Shown: in pieces, positions 10,001-19,148 of the stretch
Layout: each line of letters opens with the position of its first letter
How positions within the stretch are numbered: position 1 is the first letter of the stretch
Assembly (NCBI RefSeq): GCF_007858285.1
Contig: NZ_VFIL01000010.1
Coordinates: 186,001-250,000 of the forward strand
Origin: Pseudomonas brenneri
Lineage (GTDB): Bacteria > Pseudomonadota > Gammaproteobacteria > Pseudomonadales > Pseudomonadaceae
Direction: 5' to 3'
Length of the DNA stretch: 64,000 bases
Program-made: the position numbers and the translations under genes
Notes under the pieces: generated by a model
The model's input: the letters and a program-made list of their open reading frames with translations, nothing else
The model's database searches: none
What the model was told of the DNA's origin: nothing

Positions 10001-10855
10001 TCAAGGCGCGGTGAAGAACCGATTGAAACAGTCTGCAACAAGAGCAGCCCCCGACTCGTCGTTCAGGTGCAAATGATGGCCACCTGCAAGGGTGGTTACA
10101 GCGAAAGGAAGCTGCGCAAGCAACTCGGGATGCTTGGCCAACATGCCCTCTTGCGCAACGACCAACTGCGTAGGACACGCCACCCGACGCACGAAGGCCA
10201 TGGCCTGTTCTTCCGTCAGGCGCATCGGGGATGCCAGGGTCAGGCGACTGTCGCTGCGCCAGGTATAACCGCCCGGCACCGGCATCAAGCCGCGCTGGGC
10301 CAGGAGTTCCGCGGCTTCGCGGCTGACGGCGACCACGCCTTTCATCCGCGCCTCCACGGCCCGGTCGAGGGTGCTGTACACCGGTTTGCGCTTGTCTTGC
10401 AGATTGATTTGCGCCTGCAAGGCCATGCCCAGGCGCTCGGCGGCGTTCTCGCCAGTGGCAGTCGGCGGGATCACACCGTCGATCAACCCCAGGTGCGTCA
10501 CACGTTCTGGCAAGGCCCCGGCCAACACCGTAGAGACAATCGCGCCGAGGGAGTGGCCAAGTAATGCAAAACGTTTCCAGCCCAGTTGCTCGGCCACTTG
10601 CAACACATCAAACACGTAATCCCACACGGCATAACCGGCGCCAGCCGGGCGGTGGGCCGAGTGGCCGTGACCGGCCATGTCCAGGGCGACAATGCGCAAG
10701 CCCTGCAGTTTGGGCGCCAGGCGCGCGAAACTGTTGGCGTTGTCCAGCCAGCCATGCAGGGCTATCACCGGCAGGCCGTCTTCCGGGCCGAACAGGTGGG
10801 CCGCCAGCTCGATATGCGGCAGGCTCAGGCGTACTTCTTCGACGGGTGTGGTCAT
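10001..10855 (-). CDS. alpha/beta hydrolase (second gene of a coupled pair)
   Basis: A 284-residue cytosolic alpha/beta hydrolase. The first motif LHGWLDNANSF (oxyanion hole), nucleophile elbow GHSLGA, and catalytic His in LAGGHHLHLNDE are all present, so it should be active. Its ATG overlaps the stop of the upstream hydrolase by four bases (ATGA, 10852-10855), indicating translational coupling. The two enzymes resemble each other only at motif level. The pair may act on related esters, but no substrate can be named. Confidence 0.88.
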   Translation of the reverse strand: MTTPVEEVRLSLPHIELAAHLFGPEDGLPVIALHGWLDNANSFARLAPKLQGLRIVALDMAGHGHSAHRPAGAGYAVWDYVFDVLQVAEQLGWKRFALLGHSLGAIVSTVLAGALPERVTHLGLIDGVIPPTATGENAAERLGMALQAQINLQDKRKPVYSTLDRAVEARMKGVVAVSREAAELLAQRGLMPVPGGYTWRSDSRLTLASPMRLTEEQAMAFVRRVACPTQLVVAQEGMLAKHPELLAQLPFAVTTLAGGHHLHLNDESGAALVADCFNRFFTAP

Positions 10856-11655
10856 GCGCAGCTGCGCTCGCGGGCTTCCCAGCGGGTAAACAGGTTCTTG
10901 ATCAAGGCCGCCGTGTCCTGCGGACGCTCAAGGGGGAACATGTGGCCGCCGGGCATAGTCAGCATCTCGCCCATGGGCAGGCGCGCGACGCCGCTGGCGT
11001 GGTGGCGCATCACTACCCGGCTCTGCCGACCGCGCACCACGGCCAGTGGCACTTTTAATTGGCGAGTCTGGCCAGGGCTGGTATGCGGCACGCCCCGGTA
11101 AATACTGATTTCGGTTGCCGGGTCAAACCGCAGGCGCAGGCGATCGCCAACCTGGTGCAAGCCGTGTTGCAGGTAGGCCTCCAGGCATTCGGGGTCAAAC
11201 CCGCGAAACAGCGTCTTGCCGGAAAAATATTGGCGGGCGGCGTCCAGGTCGGAGAACTCTTCGCGCCGGCCCAGGGTGCGGCCAGCAGGCGTCAGGCGAT
11301 CAATCAAGCCAAAACGCTTGGCCGCGCGAATCACCCAACGGTCGGCAAGGGTCAGCACCGGCGAGTCGAGCATTACCACACCGCGATACAACTGCGGGCA
11401 GCGCAGGGCCGCGTGCAAATGCAACACCCCACCCAGTGAATGGCCCACGCCCCACACCGGCTCCGGTTGCTGCTCCAGGTGGTGGATCAGCTCGTCCACC
11501 AGGTTCTGCCAATTGTCGTCCACCGGAAACCGCGGATCGTGACCGTGCTGCGACAGGTGCGCCACCGCGTACTCCGGCGCCAGGGCGTCGAACAATTTGC
11601 CGTAGGTCGCCGAAGGGAAGCCATTGGCATGAGTGAAAAACACATGTTGCGACAT
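10852..11655 (-). CDS. alpha/beta hydrolase (first gene of a coupled pair)
   Basis: A 267-residue alpha/beta hydrolase with FTHANGFPSATY at the oxyanion loop, GVGHSLGGV nucleophile elbow, and MPGGHMFPLERP carrying the C-terminal catalytic histidine. The start is placed at 11655 (MSQHVFFTHANG), because the longer open frame to 11745 adds residues unlike the family. It overlaps the downstream hydrolase by four bases. Upstream, 97 bp separate it from a thioesterase gene on the same strand, so thioesterase, two hydrolases and the acyl-CoA ligase could form one transcription unit concerned with acyl esters (inference). Confidence 0.88.
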   Translation of the reverse strand: MSQHVFFTHANGFPSATYGKLFDALAPEYAVAHLSQHGHDPRFPVDDNWQNLVDELIHHLEQQPEPVWGVGHSLGGVLHLHAALRCPQLYRGVVMLDSPVLTLADRWVIRAAKRFGLIDRLTPAGRTLGRREEFSDLDAARQYFSGKTLFRGFDPECLEAYLQHGLHQVGDRLRLRFDPATEISIYRGVPHTSPGQTRQLKVPLAVVRGRQSRVVMRHHASGVARLPMGEMLTMPGGHMFPLERPQDTAALIKNLFTRWEARERSCA

Positions 11656-11752
11656 AACCAGCCCATCATCCAAAACAGAAATCGATTGTCCCCATGCCCG
11701 GCCGCCACAGCAATGACTGTAACTGCCAGGAATGATGACACTCACGCCACGC

Positions 11753-12196
11753 CTATCGCGCCGGCGGGTTTTCGCCCAGGGGCACCACGGCCATGGTCAG
11801 GCGCGATACGCAACTGGCCTTGCCCTCGTCGCTGGTCAGGCGAATATCCCAGACATGAGTGGTGCGCCCGATATGGATCGCCCGGGCCACCGCTGTCACC
11901 CGCCCGGAACGCAGGCCGCGCAAGTGGTTGGCATTGATTTCCAGACCCACGCAATAGAACTTGCTGGCGTCGATGCACAGGTAGCTGGCCACGGAGCCCA
12001 CTGTTTCGGCCAACACCACCGAGGCCCCGCCGTGCAGCAGCCCATAGGGTTGATGGGTGCGATGGTCGACCACCATGCTCGCGGTCAGGGATTCGTCGTC
12101 GAAGCTCTCGAAGCGGATATCCAGCACTTCACCAATGGTGTTTTTCTGTCTGGCGTTGATTTGCTCGATGTTGGGAACGGTGCGCCACAGGCTCAT
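11753..12196 (-). CDS. hotdog-fold thioesterase (YbdB/PaaI-like)
   Basis: A 147-residue single-hotdog acyl-CoA thioesterase. The signature LLHGGASVVLAETVGSVAS includes the HGG turn and the glutamate that activates water in the EntH/YbdB type. The family hydrolyses aromatic or medium-chain acyl-CoAs. It lies 30 bp downstream of an acyl-CoA ligase on the same strand, so the two probably share a transcript and may form a ligase/thioesterase pair (inference). Confidence 0.9.
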   Translation of the reverse strand: MSLWRTVPNIEQINARQKNTIGEVLDIRFESFDDESLTASMVVDHRTHQPYGLLHGGASVVLAETVGSVASYLCIDASKFYCVGLEINANHLRGLRSGRVTAVARAIHIGRTTHVWDIRLTSDEGKASCVSRLTMAVVPLGENPPAR

Positions 12197-12226
12197 TGCA
12201 GTGTCCTTATTGATTTTATTGAATGC

Positions 12227-13894
12227 TCAATCCTGCCACAGCACGGCCTCGGAGCGCGCGCTCCAGGCCTGGAACTGTGGGCCGTAGGTTGACTCTATGA
12301 CGTTGCGCTTGATCTTCAGGGTCGGCGTCAGAAAGCCGTTTTCCACCGCCCAACTGTCTTTCACTACCACCAGTTGACGCAAGCGCTCATGTTTATCCAG
12401 CACTTGGTTGACCTCCTCCAGCAAGCGTTCCAGGCTGCCGTGCAATGAATGCCGGGCCTCGCTGGCGGCCTCCTGCAGGCCCACCGCAGACAGTACGCAC
12501 AAGCCCATCGGTGCGCTCAGGCCATCACCGACCACGCACACCTGTTCGATGCGCCCATGCTCCGCCAGGCGGTTTTCGATGGGCGCCGGGGCGACGTACT
12601 TGCCTTTGCTGGTCTTGAAGATCTCCTTGAGACGCCCGGTCAGGCGCAAGCGGCCTTCGCCATCCTGCTCGCCCTTGTCACCTGTGCGCAGGAAACCGTC
12701 CTCGGTGAGGGTCTCGGCGGTTTTCTGCGGGTCCTTGAAGTAGCCGAGCATGGTCGCGCCGCTGCGCACCTGGACTTCGCCGGCCGGATCAATGCGCACC
12801 TCCACGTCCGGGCACGCCAGGCCGATCCAGCCGATCTTCTGCTGGCCGGGGCGACAGACATGGGAATAGCCACAGCTTTCGGTCATGCCATATACCTCCA
12901 GCACATCCAGGCCCAGGCGCAGGTACCAGCGCAGCAGCGCTTCGGGCACTGGCGCGGCGCCGGACAGGGCCACCCGCACCGCGTCCAGCCCAAGGCCGGC
13001 GAGGACTTTGTGGCCAACCCGCTTGCCGATAAACGGCAGACGCAAGAGCCATTCCAGGCGTTTTTCCGGGATTTTTGCGTAGACGCCCATCTGGAACTTG
13101 GTCCAGATCCGCGGCACGCCAAACAAGGCCGTGGGCCGGGCGCGTTGGAGATCGGAGAGGAACGTGTCGAGGCTTTCGGCAAAAAACACGGTTTGCCCGG
13201 TGTAGATCGAGGCCATTTCGACAAACATGCGCTCGGCCACATGGCACAGCGGCAGGTAGGACAGCAGGCGGTCGCCCTCCCCCAGGCCAAACAGCTCGGT
13301 GCCGCGGGTCGCCGCAAACCCCAGGCCGCCGAAGGTGTGCATCACGCCTTTAGGCAAGCCGGTGGTGCCGGAGGTGTAGATGATGGTGGCCAGATCTGTG
13401 GCCGCCGGCGCAGGGTCATCCTGGATCGGCGAGCAGGCTTGCAGGTCGGCCCAGGTGAAATCGAACTGGCCCTCGGGGCACAGCGGCAGGCTGATAGTCG
13501 CAAGCCCGGCCTTGACGCCCGGGGCCATGGCCGGCCAGTCGTCGAGCTTGCCGATAAACACCAACGCCGCCTCGGAGTGCTCCAGCACATGGGCCACGGA
13601 GTCGGCGGTAAGGTTGGGATACAGCGGCACCGAGACATGCCCGGCCATCCAGATCGCCAGGTCGGCGATGATCCAGTGCGCGCAGTTTTTCGAGATCAGG
13701 GCAATGTGCGAGCCCTGGGGCAGTTCACGGGCGCGCAGCCAATGGGCAGCGCAACGTGCCTGATGGCCGACCTCGCCCCAGGTGAGGGTCTGCACCTCGC
13801 CGCCACCAATGGGCTGGACCAGGAAGCGCTGGCGCGGATGGCGCGCCTCACGTTCAAAGAAGACCTGCAGCGGCAAACGAAAAGCGACAGACAT
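12227..13894 (-). CDS. AMP-binding acyl-CoA synthetase (FadD-like)
   Basis: A 555-residue adenylate-forming enzyme that activates a fatty or related acid with ATP and CoA. Key elements are the P-loop-like TSGTTGLPKGVMHTF, the EVYGMTESCG motif, LRTGDKGEQDGEG (ribose binding) and GRLKEIFKTSKGKYVAP; the lysine of the hinge segment is the usual catalytic one. A very hydrophobic stretch is absent, so it is soluble or peripheral. Start at 13894 (MSVAFRLPLQVFFE) follows the family; the open frame extends 14 codons further. A long-chain substrate is likely because the linker resembles FadD15/AMP-dependent long-chain ligases. Confidence 0.9.
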   Translation of the reverse strand: MSVAFRLPLQVFFEREARHPRQRFLVQPIGGGEVQTLTWGEVGHQARCAAHWLRARELPQGSHIALISKNCAHWIIADLAIWMAGHVSVPLYPNLTADSVAHVLEHSEAALVFIGKLDDWPAMAPGVKAGLATISLPLCPEGQFDFTWADLQACSPIQDDPAPAATDLATIIYTSGTTGLPKGVMHTFGGLGFAATRGTELFGLGEGDRLLSYLPLCHVAERMFVEMASIYTGQTVFFAESLDTFLSDLQRARPTALFGVPRIWTKFQMGVYAKIPEKRLEWLLRLPFIGKRVGHKVLAGLGLDAVRVALSGAAPVPEALLRWYLRLGLDVLEVYGMTESCGYSHVCRPGQQKIGWIGLACPDVEVRIDPAGEVQVRSGATMLGYFKDPQKTAETLTEDGFLRTGDKGEQDGEGRLRLTGRLKEIFKTSKGKYVAPAPIENRLAEHGRIEQVCVVGDGLSAPMGLCVLSAVGLQEAASEARHSLHGSLERLLEEVNQVLDKHERLRQLVVVKDSWAVENGFLTPTLKIKRNVIESTYGPQFQAWSARSEAVLWQD

Positions 13895-13984
13895 GGGACG
13901 CGCTCCTGTGTGTTCAGATGGCAGCCAACCAAGCACTTGCTTGGTTGACTATTCCATGCACAAAGGAGCACTGCAAGTTCCTTG

Positions 13985-14063
13985 CAGGCATAACACAATC
14001 AAACGGTGGAAAATACTTATTTGGGAAAGGGCCCGCTCCCACAGCTTGATTGTGTTGTGCCTG
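13985..14063. repeat. 18-bp inverted repeat around a REP fragment
   Basis: Arms at 13985-14002 (CAGGCATAACACAATCAA) and 14046-14063 are reverse complements with one mismatch. The 43-bp interior contains a truncated REP end (GGGCCCGCTCCCAC, 14031-14044). It lies between the start of the acyl-CoA ligase gene and the 3' end of sixA. Confidence 0.75.
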
Positions 14064-14068
14064 AAAAA

Positions 14069-14518
14069 TCAGGGGTTTTTGACGCTATTGAGGCTCATCA
14101 ACCCCGCCAACGGAAAGTCCCCTTCCAGCTCCGCCAGGCTGGCGGTGTGCATCGGCTGGGGCTGGCGCTGGTGACCGTGCTGCAAAAAGCTGATCAGGTT
14201 GCCCACCAGGGGTTGATGGCTGACCAGCAGCACATTGTCATCGGTGTCGAGTTTCTCCAGCACTTGCAACGGATTGCCATCCGGCGTCAGCCACGCAGCC
14301 GTGCGAATTTCAGGAGCAAAGCCCAACGCCTCACGCACCAGTTGCGCGGTCTGCTGCGCCCGCACGTAGGGGCTGGCGATGATGGCCTTGATGTCAGCGC
14401 CGATCAGGTGGGCAGCGCTATGCAACGCCTCCTGGCGACCACGCTCGGTCAGGTTGCGCTGGGCATCGCTCGGCGCATGGGACTCGGCTTCACCGTGACG
14501 CAATACCCACAGTTTCAT
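14069..14518 (-). CDS. sixA: phosphohistidine phosphatase SixA
   Basis: A 149-residue histidine-phosphatase-superfamily enzyme. The N-terminal LRHGEAE carries the phosphoacceptor His (about residue 8), with a second Arg/His set in SPYVRAQQTA and LLVSHQPLVG. SixA dephosphorylates phosphohistidine on HPt-domain or PTS phosphocarrier proteins such as NPr in E. coli. It overlaps the upstream DUF4389 gene by four bases, so the two are translationally coupled; gpsA lies 10 bp further upstream. Confidence 0.92.
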   Translation of the reverse strand: MKLWVLRHGEAESHAPSDAQRNLTERGRQEALHSAAHLIGADIKAIIASPYVRAQQTAQLVREALGFAPEIRTAAWLTPDGNPLQVLEKLDTDDNVLLVSHQPLVGNLISFLQHGHQRQPQPMHTASLAELEGDFPLAGLMSLNSVKNP

Positions 14519-14862
14519 AGCTTGGGCTCTTCATCACGCACCGGGTGCGGGGCCGGCGGCACGCTGTGGGCGGCCTCGCCTTCCGGGGCGCGCGGGGTTG
14601 GCCAGTCGGCGAAGGGCCAGGGTTTCTGCTCGCTGTGGAAGCTGCCAAAACGGCCAACCTGGGCGAGGAACTGGCTGAGGCTGTCGCCAAAGTTCATCAG
14701 GCCCAGGTTCGGCGCGCCGTAGATCAGGCGGTAGATCAACTGCACCACCACCAACGCCCCGAGGAGGAACTGGGCCACTTGCCAGACCAGGGCAAACACC
14801 AGCATCCACAGGATGCGCAGGCCGATGGATTCATACTTGGGTGCTGTTTTCGGATCGTTCAT
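14515..14862 (-). CDS. DUF4389 inner-membrane protein
   Basis: A 115-residue protein with one or two transmembrane helices (LWMLVFALVWQVAQFLLGALVVVQLIYRLIYG) followed by a soluble, proline-rich tail ending VRDEEPKL. The pattern is that of DUF4389, which in Pseudomonas typically sits between gpsA and sixA, as here. The start at 14862 (MNDPKTAPKYES) fits the family. Function unknown. Confidence 0.88.
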   Translation of the reverse strand: MNDPKTAPKYESIGLRILWMLVFALVWQVAQFLLGALVVVQLIYRLIYGAPNLGLMNFGDSLSQFLAQVGRFGSFHSEQKPWPFADWPTPRAPEGEAAHSVPPAPHPVRDEEPKL

Positions 14863-14872
14863 CGCGCGTTCC

Positions 14873-15898
14873 TCAGTTGAAACCACTGGTGGAAATAAAG
14901 TCGACATCGGTCTTGGGTTCGGCCCTCATCAGCAACTCGATGACCTGGTTCAAGGTGCGCCCTTCGAACAGGATCGCGTGCAGGCCGGCGACCAACGGCA
15001 TATAGACCCCGGTTTCCTGGGCCTTGGCCTTCAGTACTTTGAGGGTATTGACCCCTTCGGCCACTTCACCGAGGCGGGTGACGGCGTCTTCCAGGCTTAG
15101 GCCCTGGCCCAGGGCGAAACCCACCTGATAGTTGCGGCTTTTGGGTGACGAACAGGTGACGATCAGGTCACCGACTCCGGCCAGGCCGAGGAAAGTCATG
15201 GGGTTGGCACCCTGATTGACCGCAAAGCGGGTCATTTCCGCCAGGGCGCGAGTGATCAGCATGCTCTTGGTGTTTTCCCCCATGCCCAGGGCCACGGCCA
15301 TGCCGGCGATGATGGCGTAGACGTTTTTCAATGCGCCGCCCAGTTCCACGCCAAAGCGGTCGGCACTGGCGTAGACCCGGAAGGTACGGCCATGCAGCAC
15401 CGCCTGCACGCGCTCGCACAAAGCCTCGTCTTCACTGGCGACCACGGTCGCGGTCAAGGCATGCTCAGCCACTTCGCGTGCCAGGTTCGGCCCGGAAAGC
15501 ACACCGATACGGGCCTGGGGGGCGATTTCCTCAAGGATTTCACTCATCAGCTTGAAGGTCTGGGCCTCGATGCCTTTGGTCAGGCTGACCAGCATCTTGC
15601 CCGCCAGCCGCTCGGCATGGGGTGCCAACACCGTGCGCAGGGCGCTGGAGGGCAACGCGACAAAGCATAGGTCGCAGTCATCCAGGGTGGCCTGCAGGTC
15701 GGTGACCGGCGTGACCGCCGCATGAATCTTGATACCCTTGAGGTAACGCGGGTTCTCCCGGTTGACCCGGATGGCCTCGGCCTGTTCGGGATCGCGCATC
15801 CACTGGCGCACCTGATGGCCGTTTTCAGCCAGTAGATTAGCCACGGCGGTACCAAAACTTCCGCCTCCCAGGACCGCAATTGGGCGCTGTTCAGTCAT
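14873..15898 (-). CDS. gpsA: glycerol-3-phosphate dehydrogenase [NAD(P)+]
   Basis: Reduces dihydroxyacetone phosphate to sn-glycerol-3-phosphate for phospholipid synthesis; cytosolic. The 341-residue protein begins [22 protein letters not shown] (Rossmann GGGSFG), continues with the LTKGIE motif, and has the catalytic lysine in [11 protein letters not shown]. Start 15898 is the first ATG with family similarity ([12 protein letters not shown]). It is the first gene of a gpsA-DUF4389-sixA run and diverges from the TonB receptor gene. Confidence 0.95.
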   Translation of the reverse strand: MTEQRPIAVLGGGSFGTAVANLLAENGHQVRQWMRDPEQAEAIRVNRENPRYLKGIKIHAAVTPVTDLQATLDDCDLCFVALPSSALRTVLAPHAERLAGKMLVSLTKGIEAQTFKLMSEILEEIAPQARIGVLSGPNLAREVAEHALTATVVASEDEALCERVQAVLHGRTFRVYASADRFGVELGGALKNVYAIIAGMAVALGMGENTKSMLITRALAEMTRFAVNQGANPMTFLGLAGVGDLIVTCSSPKSRNYQVGFALGQGLSLEDAVTRLGEVAEGVNTLKVLKAKAQETGVYMPLVAGLHAILFEGRTLNQVIELLMRAEPKTDVDFISTSGFN

Positions 15899-16093
15899 AT
15901 GCAATCCGTTAATCCATACCAGTGGCGATGGCGGCATTATACGGGCCGACCTGACGGCGACCAGCCCTTCTGTGATTTCCCACGATTGTCGGAAAATGGC
16001 CGAATGGACCACAGTAATTGCGATAGCACCGACTGGCAAAAGCGCTCGCCTCAGTTAACATGGTCGGCTATCCGTAATTATCAAGGCCGTGCC

Positions 16094-18214
16094 GTGTATT
16101 TGGGCCCTCCTCCTCGTTCATCTCTGTTACTGGCGCTGCTGGTCAGTACGCCGTTGCTGGCCGACGATTTGTTCCTCGACAACCAGCCGCTGCCCCAAGT
16201 CCTGACGGCAACCCGGCTCAAGCAGTCGGCCGCCGCCGTGCCTGGCAGCATGACGGTGATCGACAGCGAATTGATCAAGGCCAGTGGTGCACGCGATATT
16301 GCCGAGCTGCTGCGCCTGGTGCCGGGGATGATGGTGGGCTACACCTCGGGCAACCAGGCCGCCGTCAACTACCACGGCACCAGCGCCAACGAAGCGCGGC
16401 GCATGCAAGTGCTGATCGATGGCCGCTCGGTGTACCGCGCCGGCCTGGCCACCGTGGACTGGAGCGACATTCCAGTCGCCATGGAAGATATCGAGCGGAT
16501 CGAAGTGTTCCGTGGCCCCAATACCGTCAGCTATGGCGCCAATGCGCTGATGGCGGTGGTCAATATCCTCACTCGCTCGCCGGCCAACAGCCTGGGTACC
16601 CGGATGAAAATGACCCGGGGCGAGCGCGGGATCAACGACTGGTATGCCAGCCAGGGCCTGGGCTGGGACACCGGCAACCTGCGACTGTCGCTGTCCGGGC
16701 AACAGGATGATGGCTTTGACAGCGACCGGGTCGGCGCCGACTACCGCGACAGCCGGCGGCTCAGCCGCTTCAGCCTGGCGGTCAGCCAGGTGCTGAACCA
16801 GCAGCAGAGCATCGACTGGCAACTCAACGCCAAGGAAGGGACCAATCAGCGGCCATACACCTACAAGCCAGTGTTCGCCGGGATTACCGACGGTGGCACC
16901 GACTCCGACGTCACCGCCAAGGACTACGCCGCATCCCTGCGCTGGAACTTCGACTTCAACCCCGATCACAGCCTGTATATCCAGGGTTCGGCGCAACAAT
17001 GGGACCGTCGGCAGGTCTGGAAAGCCTGCGACGCCAAGGTGTCGTTCAGCCCGCAGTTGACGCAACTGTGGCAGATGAACCCCAACTACGCCGAGCAGTT
17101 GGCGCGGCACATGAAGGACTATGAAAACGGCAGCCCACCGCCAGGCTCTGCCGCCGAGCAGGCGCTGGCCGAAGAGGTCCTGAAGCAATGGAATAACGGC
17201 GGCAAGGAAAGCGTCTGCGGCAATATCGACCAGAGCACCAAGGAAAGCCGCTACGACCTCGAAGTACAAGACACCCTGAGCCTGTCCGACAGCCTGCGAC
17301 TGGTCAGTGGGATGAATTACCGCTACGACCGCGCCGACTCTGACACCTATTTCAATGGCACCTTGGACGACACCACCTGGCGCCTGTTCGGCCATCTGGA
17401 ATGGCGGGCCAGCGAGCACTGGTTGTTGCAGGGCGGGGCGATGTACGAAAACACCCACTTGAGCGGTAACTCGCTCACGCCCAGGGTTGCGGTCAATTAC
17501 CTGATCAACCCGCGCCACGGGTTGCGCGCGGTGTACTCCGAAGCAATCCGCTCGCCGGACATGTTCGAGAACAACGTCAACTGGAGCTACCGGGTCACTG
17601 GCCTCAGCTCCCCCGCCTACGGGCAGACAACCGGCCAGTATTTCGTCAAGACCCGCGGCCCGGGCAACCTCGACAAGGAACTGATGCGCTCCCGGGAGTT
17701 GGGCTACAACGGCTTTTTTGCCGATAGCGGGCTGAACCTCGACATCAAGCTGTTCTATGACGAAATCACCGGCATGATCAGCGAGCCCCTGCGCAATAAC
17801 CAGTACATTGCCAGCAACAGTAACCGCTCACGGTTTGCCGGCGCCGAAACCCAACTGGACTGGCACGTCAGTAGCGCCGACCGGCTACGCCTGACCTATG
17901 CTTACGTCGATGCCAGCGCCAGCAACCCGCTGGACCAGCAACAGACCGCGCGCAACAGCGGTTCGGCCGGCTGGATGCGCGAGTGGGGGCATGGCTGGTC
18001 CAGCGCGCTGTTCTATTATGGGGACGATGCACTTAACCAATATCGCTTTGAACGGGTCGACATGCGGGTCGCCAAGCGCATCGCCCTGGGCAAGGCCAAC
18101 CTGGAGCTGGCCGGCATGCTGCAACAACGCCTCGATAACCAGCCCACCACCCAGATCGACAACAACTACGACCAACGCCATGTGCTCTACTTCAGCGCGG
18201 AGTTAGAGTTCTGA
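16094..18214 (+). CDS. TonB-dependent outer-membrane receptor
   Basis: About 706 residues with a signal peptide (SSLLLALLVSTPLLADD), a plug domain starting TATRLKQSAAAVPGSMTVID and containing ELLRLVPGMMVGYTSG and IERIEVFRGPNTVSYGANA, and a beta-barrel that ends in the aromatic YFSAELEF. No ATG lies close to the signal peptide: GTG at 16094 (AAGG 8 bases before) or TTG at 16100 are the best starts, so the exact N-terminus is uncertain. The ligand is unknown. It is followed after one base by a periplasmic-binding-protein gene and then by a hybrid kinase, so the receptor probably feeds a sensing pathway. Confidence 0.88.
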   Translation: MYLGPPPRSSLLLALLVSTPLLADDLFLDNQPLPQVLTATRLKQSAAAVPGSMTVIDSELIKASGARDIAELLRLVPGMMVGYTSGNQAAVNYHGTSANEARRMQVLIDGRSVYRAGLATVDWSDIPVAMEDIERIEVFRGPNTVSYGANALMAVVNILTRSPANSLGTRMKMTRGERGINDWYASQGLGWDTGNLRLSLSGQQDDGFDSDRVGADYRDSRRLSRFSLAVSQVLNQQQSIDWQLNAKEGTNQRPYTYKPVFAGITDGGTDSDVTAKDYAASLRWNFDFNPDHSLYIQGSAQQWDRRQVWKACDAKVSFSPQLTQLWQMNPNYAEQLARHMKDYENGSPPPGSAAEQALAEEVLKQWNNGGKESVCGNIDQSTKESRYDLEVQDTLSLSDSLRLVSGMNYRYDRADSDTYFNGTLDDTTWRLFGHLEWRASEHWLLQGGAMYENTHLSGNSLTPRVAVNYLINPRHGLRAVYSEAIRSPDMFENNVNWSYRVTGLSSPAYGQTTGQYFVKTRGPGNLDKELMRSRELGYNGFFADSGLNLDIKLFYDEITGMISEPLRNNQYIASNSNRSRFAGAETQLDWHVSSADRLRLTYAYVDASASNPLDQQQTARNSGSAGWMREWGHGWSSALFYYGDDALNQYRFERVDMRVAKRIALGKANLELAGMLQQRLDNQPTTQIDNNYDQRHVLYFSAELEF

Positions 18215-18215
18215 C

Positions 18216-19148
18216 ATGACCCCTGCCCAGTCAAGGATGACCGCCCTTCCCGGCACCAGGTTCTGGCGCCGCTGCCTGCTGCTCGCCAGCCTGGCATTGG
18301 CCATGCCCGCGTGGAGCGCCGAAATCCTGCTGACCGCCGCCCAAGACAGCCCTGGCGTGCAGGCCTTTGCCCAGGCCCTGCGCGTGCAACGCCCCGTTGA
18401 TGAGGTCACCTTCAAGGCGCTGCAAGACATGCCCGCACCCGGTCAATTGCCGGCCAGCACCCGCCTGATCCTGCTGGACTTGCCCAGCCTCGACTGGCGC
18501 CTGCAGGACACCCAGGGCCCGGCGACGCTGGTGCTGCGCATCAGCCGCCTGCAAGCCCGCCAACGCCTGGGCAACCATGTGCCCGGCAAGATCAGCCTGC
18601 TGTGGAGCGACCCGTCCCTGGACCGGCAGTTGCGCCTGATCGCCAATATCTTGCCCCAGGCCCAGCGCATTGGCGTGTTGTACGGCAACGACAGCGAGTT
18701 CCTGCTGCCGGAACTGCGCCAGCATGCCACGGCCCTGGGCCTGGAAATCGTCGCCCAGCCCTGGGACAACATTAATGACAGTCGCCCTCTGCTCAGCCTG
18801 TTTAAAAGCAGCGATGTGTTACTGGGCCTGGATGATCCAAAGCTATACAACCCGAAGACCGTGAAAAACCTGCTGTTGAGCAGCTACGCCAGGCAATTGC
18901 CGCTGATCGGGCCCAACGCCGGTTTCGTGCGGGCCGGCAGCCTGGCCAGTACCTACAGCGACCAGGCTGACTGGCTGGATGTGCTCAACCGCCTGCTCGA
19001 TCACCCGCCGGCCGGCTGGCCGCGCTCGCTGTACCCGGAACACTTCAAAGTCGTGGGCAACCCGCAAGTGGCGCGCTCGCTGGGGATCGAACAGGTGGAC
19101 GAGACCGCCGTCGCGACCCGATTGGCCGAAGGGGAGAAACACCCATGA
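18216..19148 (+). CDS. periplasmic substrate-binding protein of the ABC_sub_bind (PF04392-like) type
   Basis: A 310-residue exported protein: signal peptide RFWRRCLLLASLALAMPAWSAE, then a two-lobed binding-protein fold with ILPQAQRIGVLYGND, LGLEIVAQPW and GLDDPKLYNPKTVKNLLLSSY (the repeated Rossmann-like lobes of this family). No permease or ATPase gene is nearby. The gene lies one base after the receptor stop and overlaps the hybrid kinase start by four bases (ATGA at 19145-19148). It probably presents a ligand to the kinase rather than to a transporter (inference). An alternative start is ATG 18237. Confidence 0.82.
   Translation: MTPAQSRMTALPGTRFWRRCLLLASLALAMPAWSAEILLTAAQDSPGVQAFAQALRVQRPVDEVTFKALQDMPAPGQLPASTRLILLDLPSLDWRLQDTQGPATLVLRISRLQARQRLGNHVPGKISLLWSDPSLDRQLRLIANILPQAQRIGVLYGNDSEFLLPELRQHATALGLEIVAQPWDNINDSRPLLSLFKSSDVLLGLDDPKLYNPKTVKNLLLSSYARQLPLIGPNAGFVRAGSLASTYSDQADWLDVLNRLLDHPPAGWPRSLYPEHFKVVGNPQVARSLGIEQVDETAVATRLAEGEKHP

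Noticed and set aside
12449-13948. 499-codon frame opposite the acyl-CoA ligase gene
   Set aside because: Antisense shadow; the ligase has all adenylate-forming motifs.
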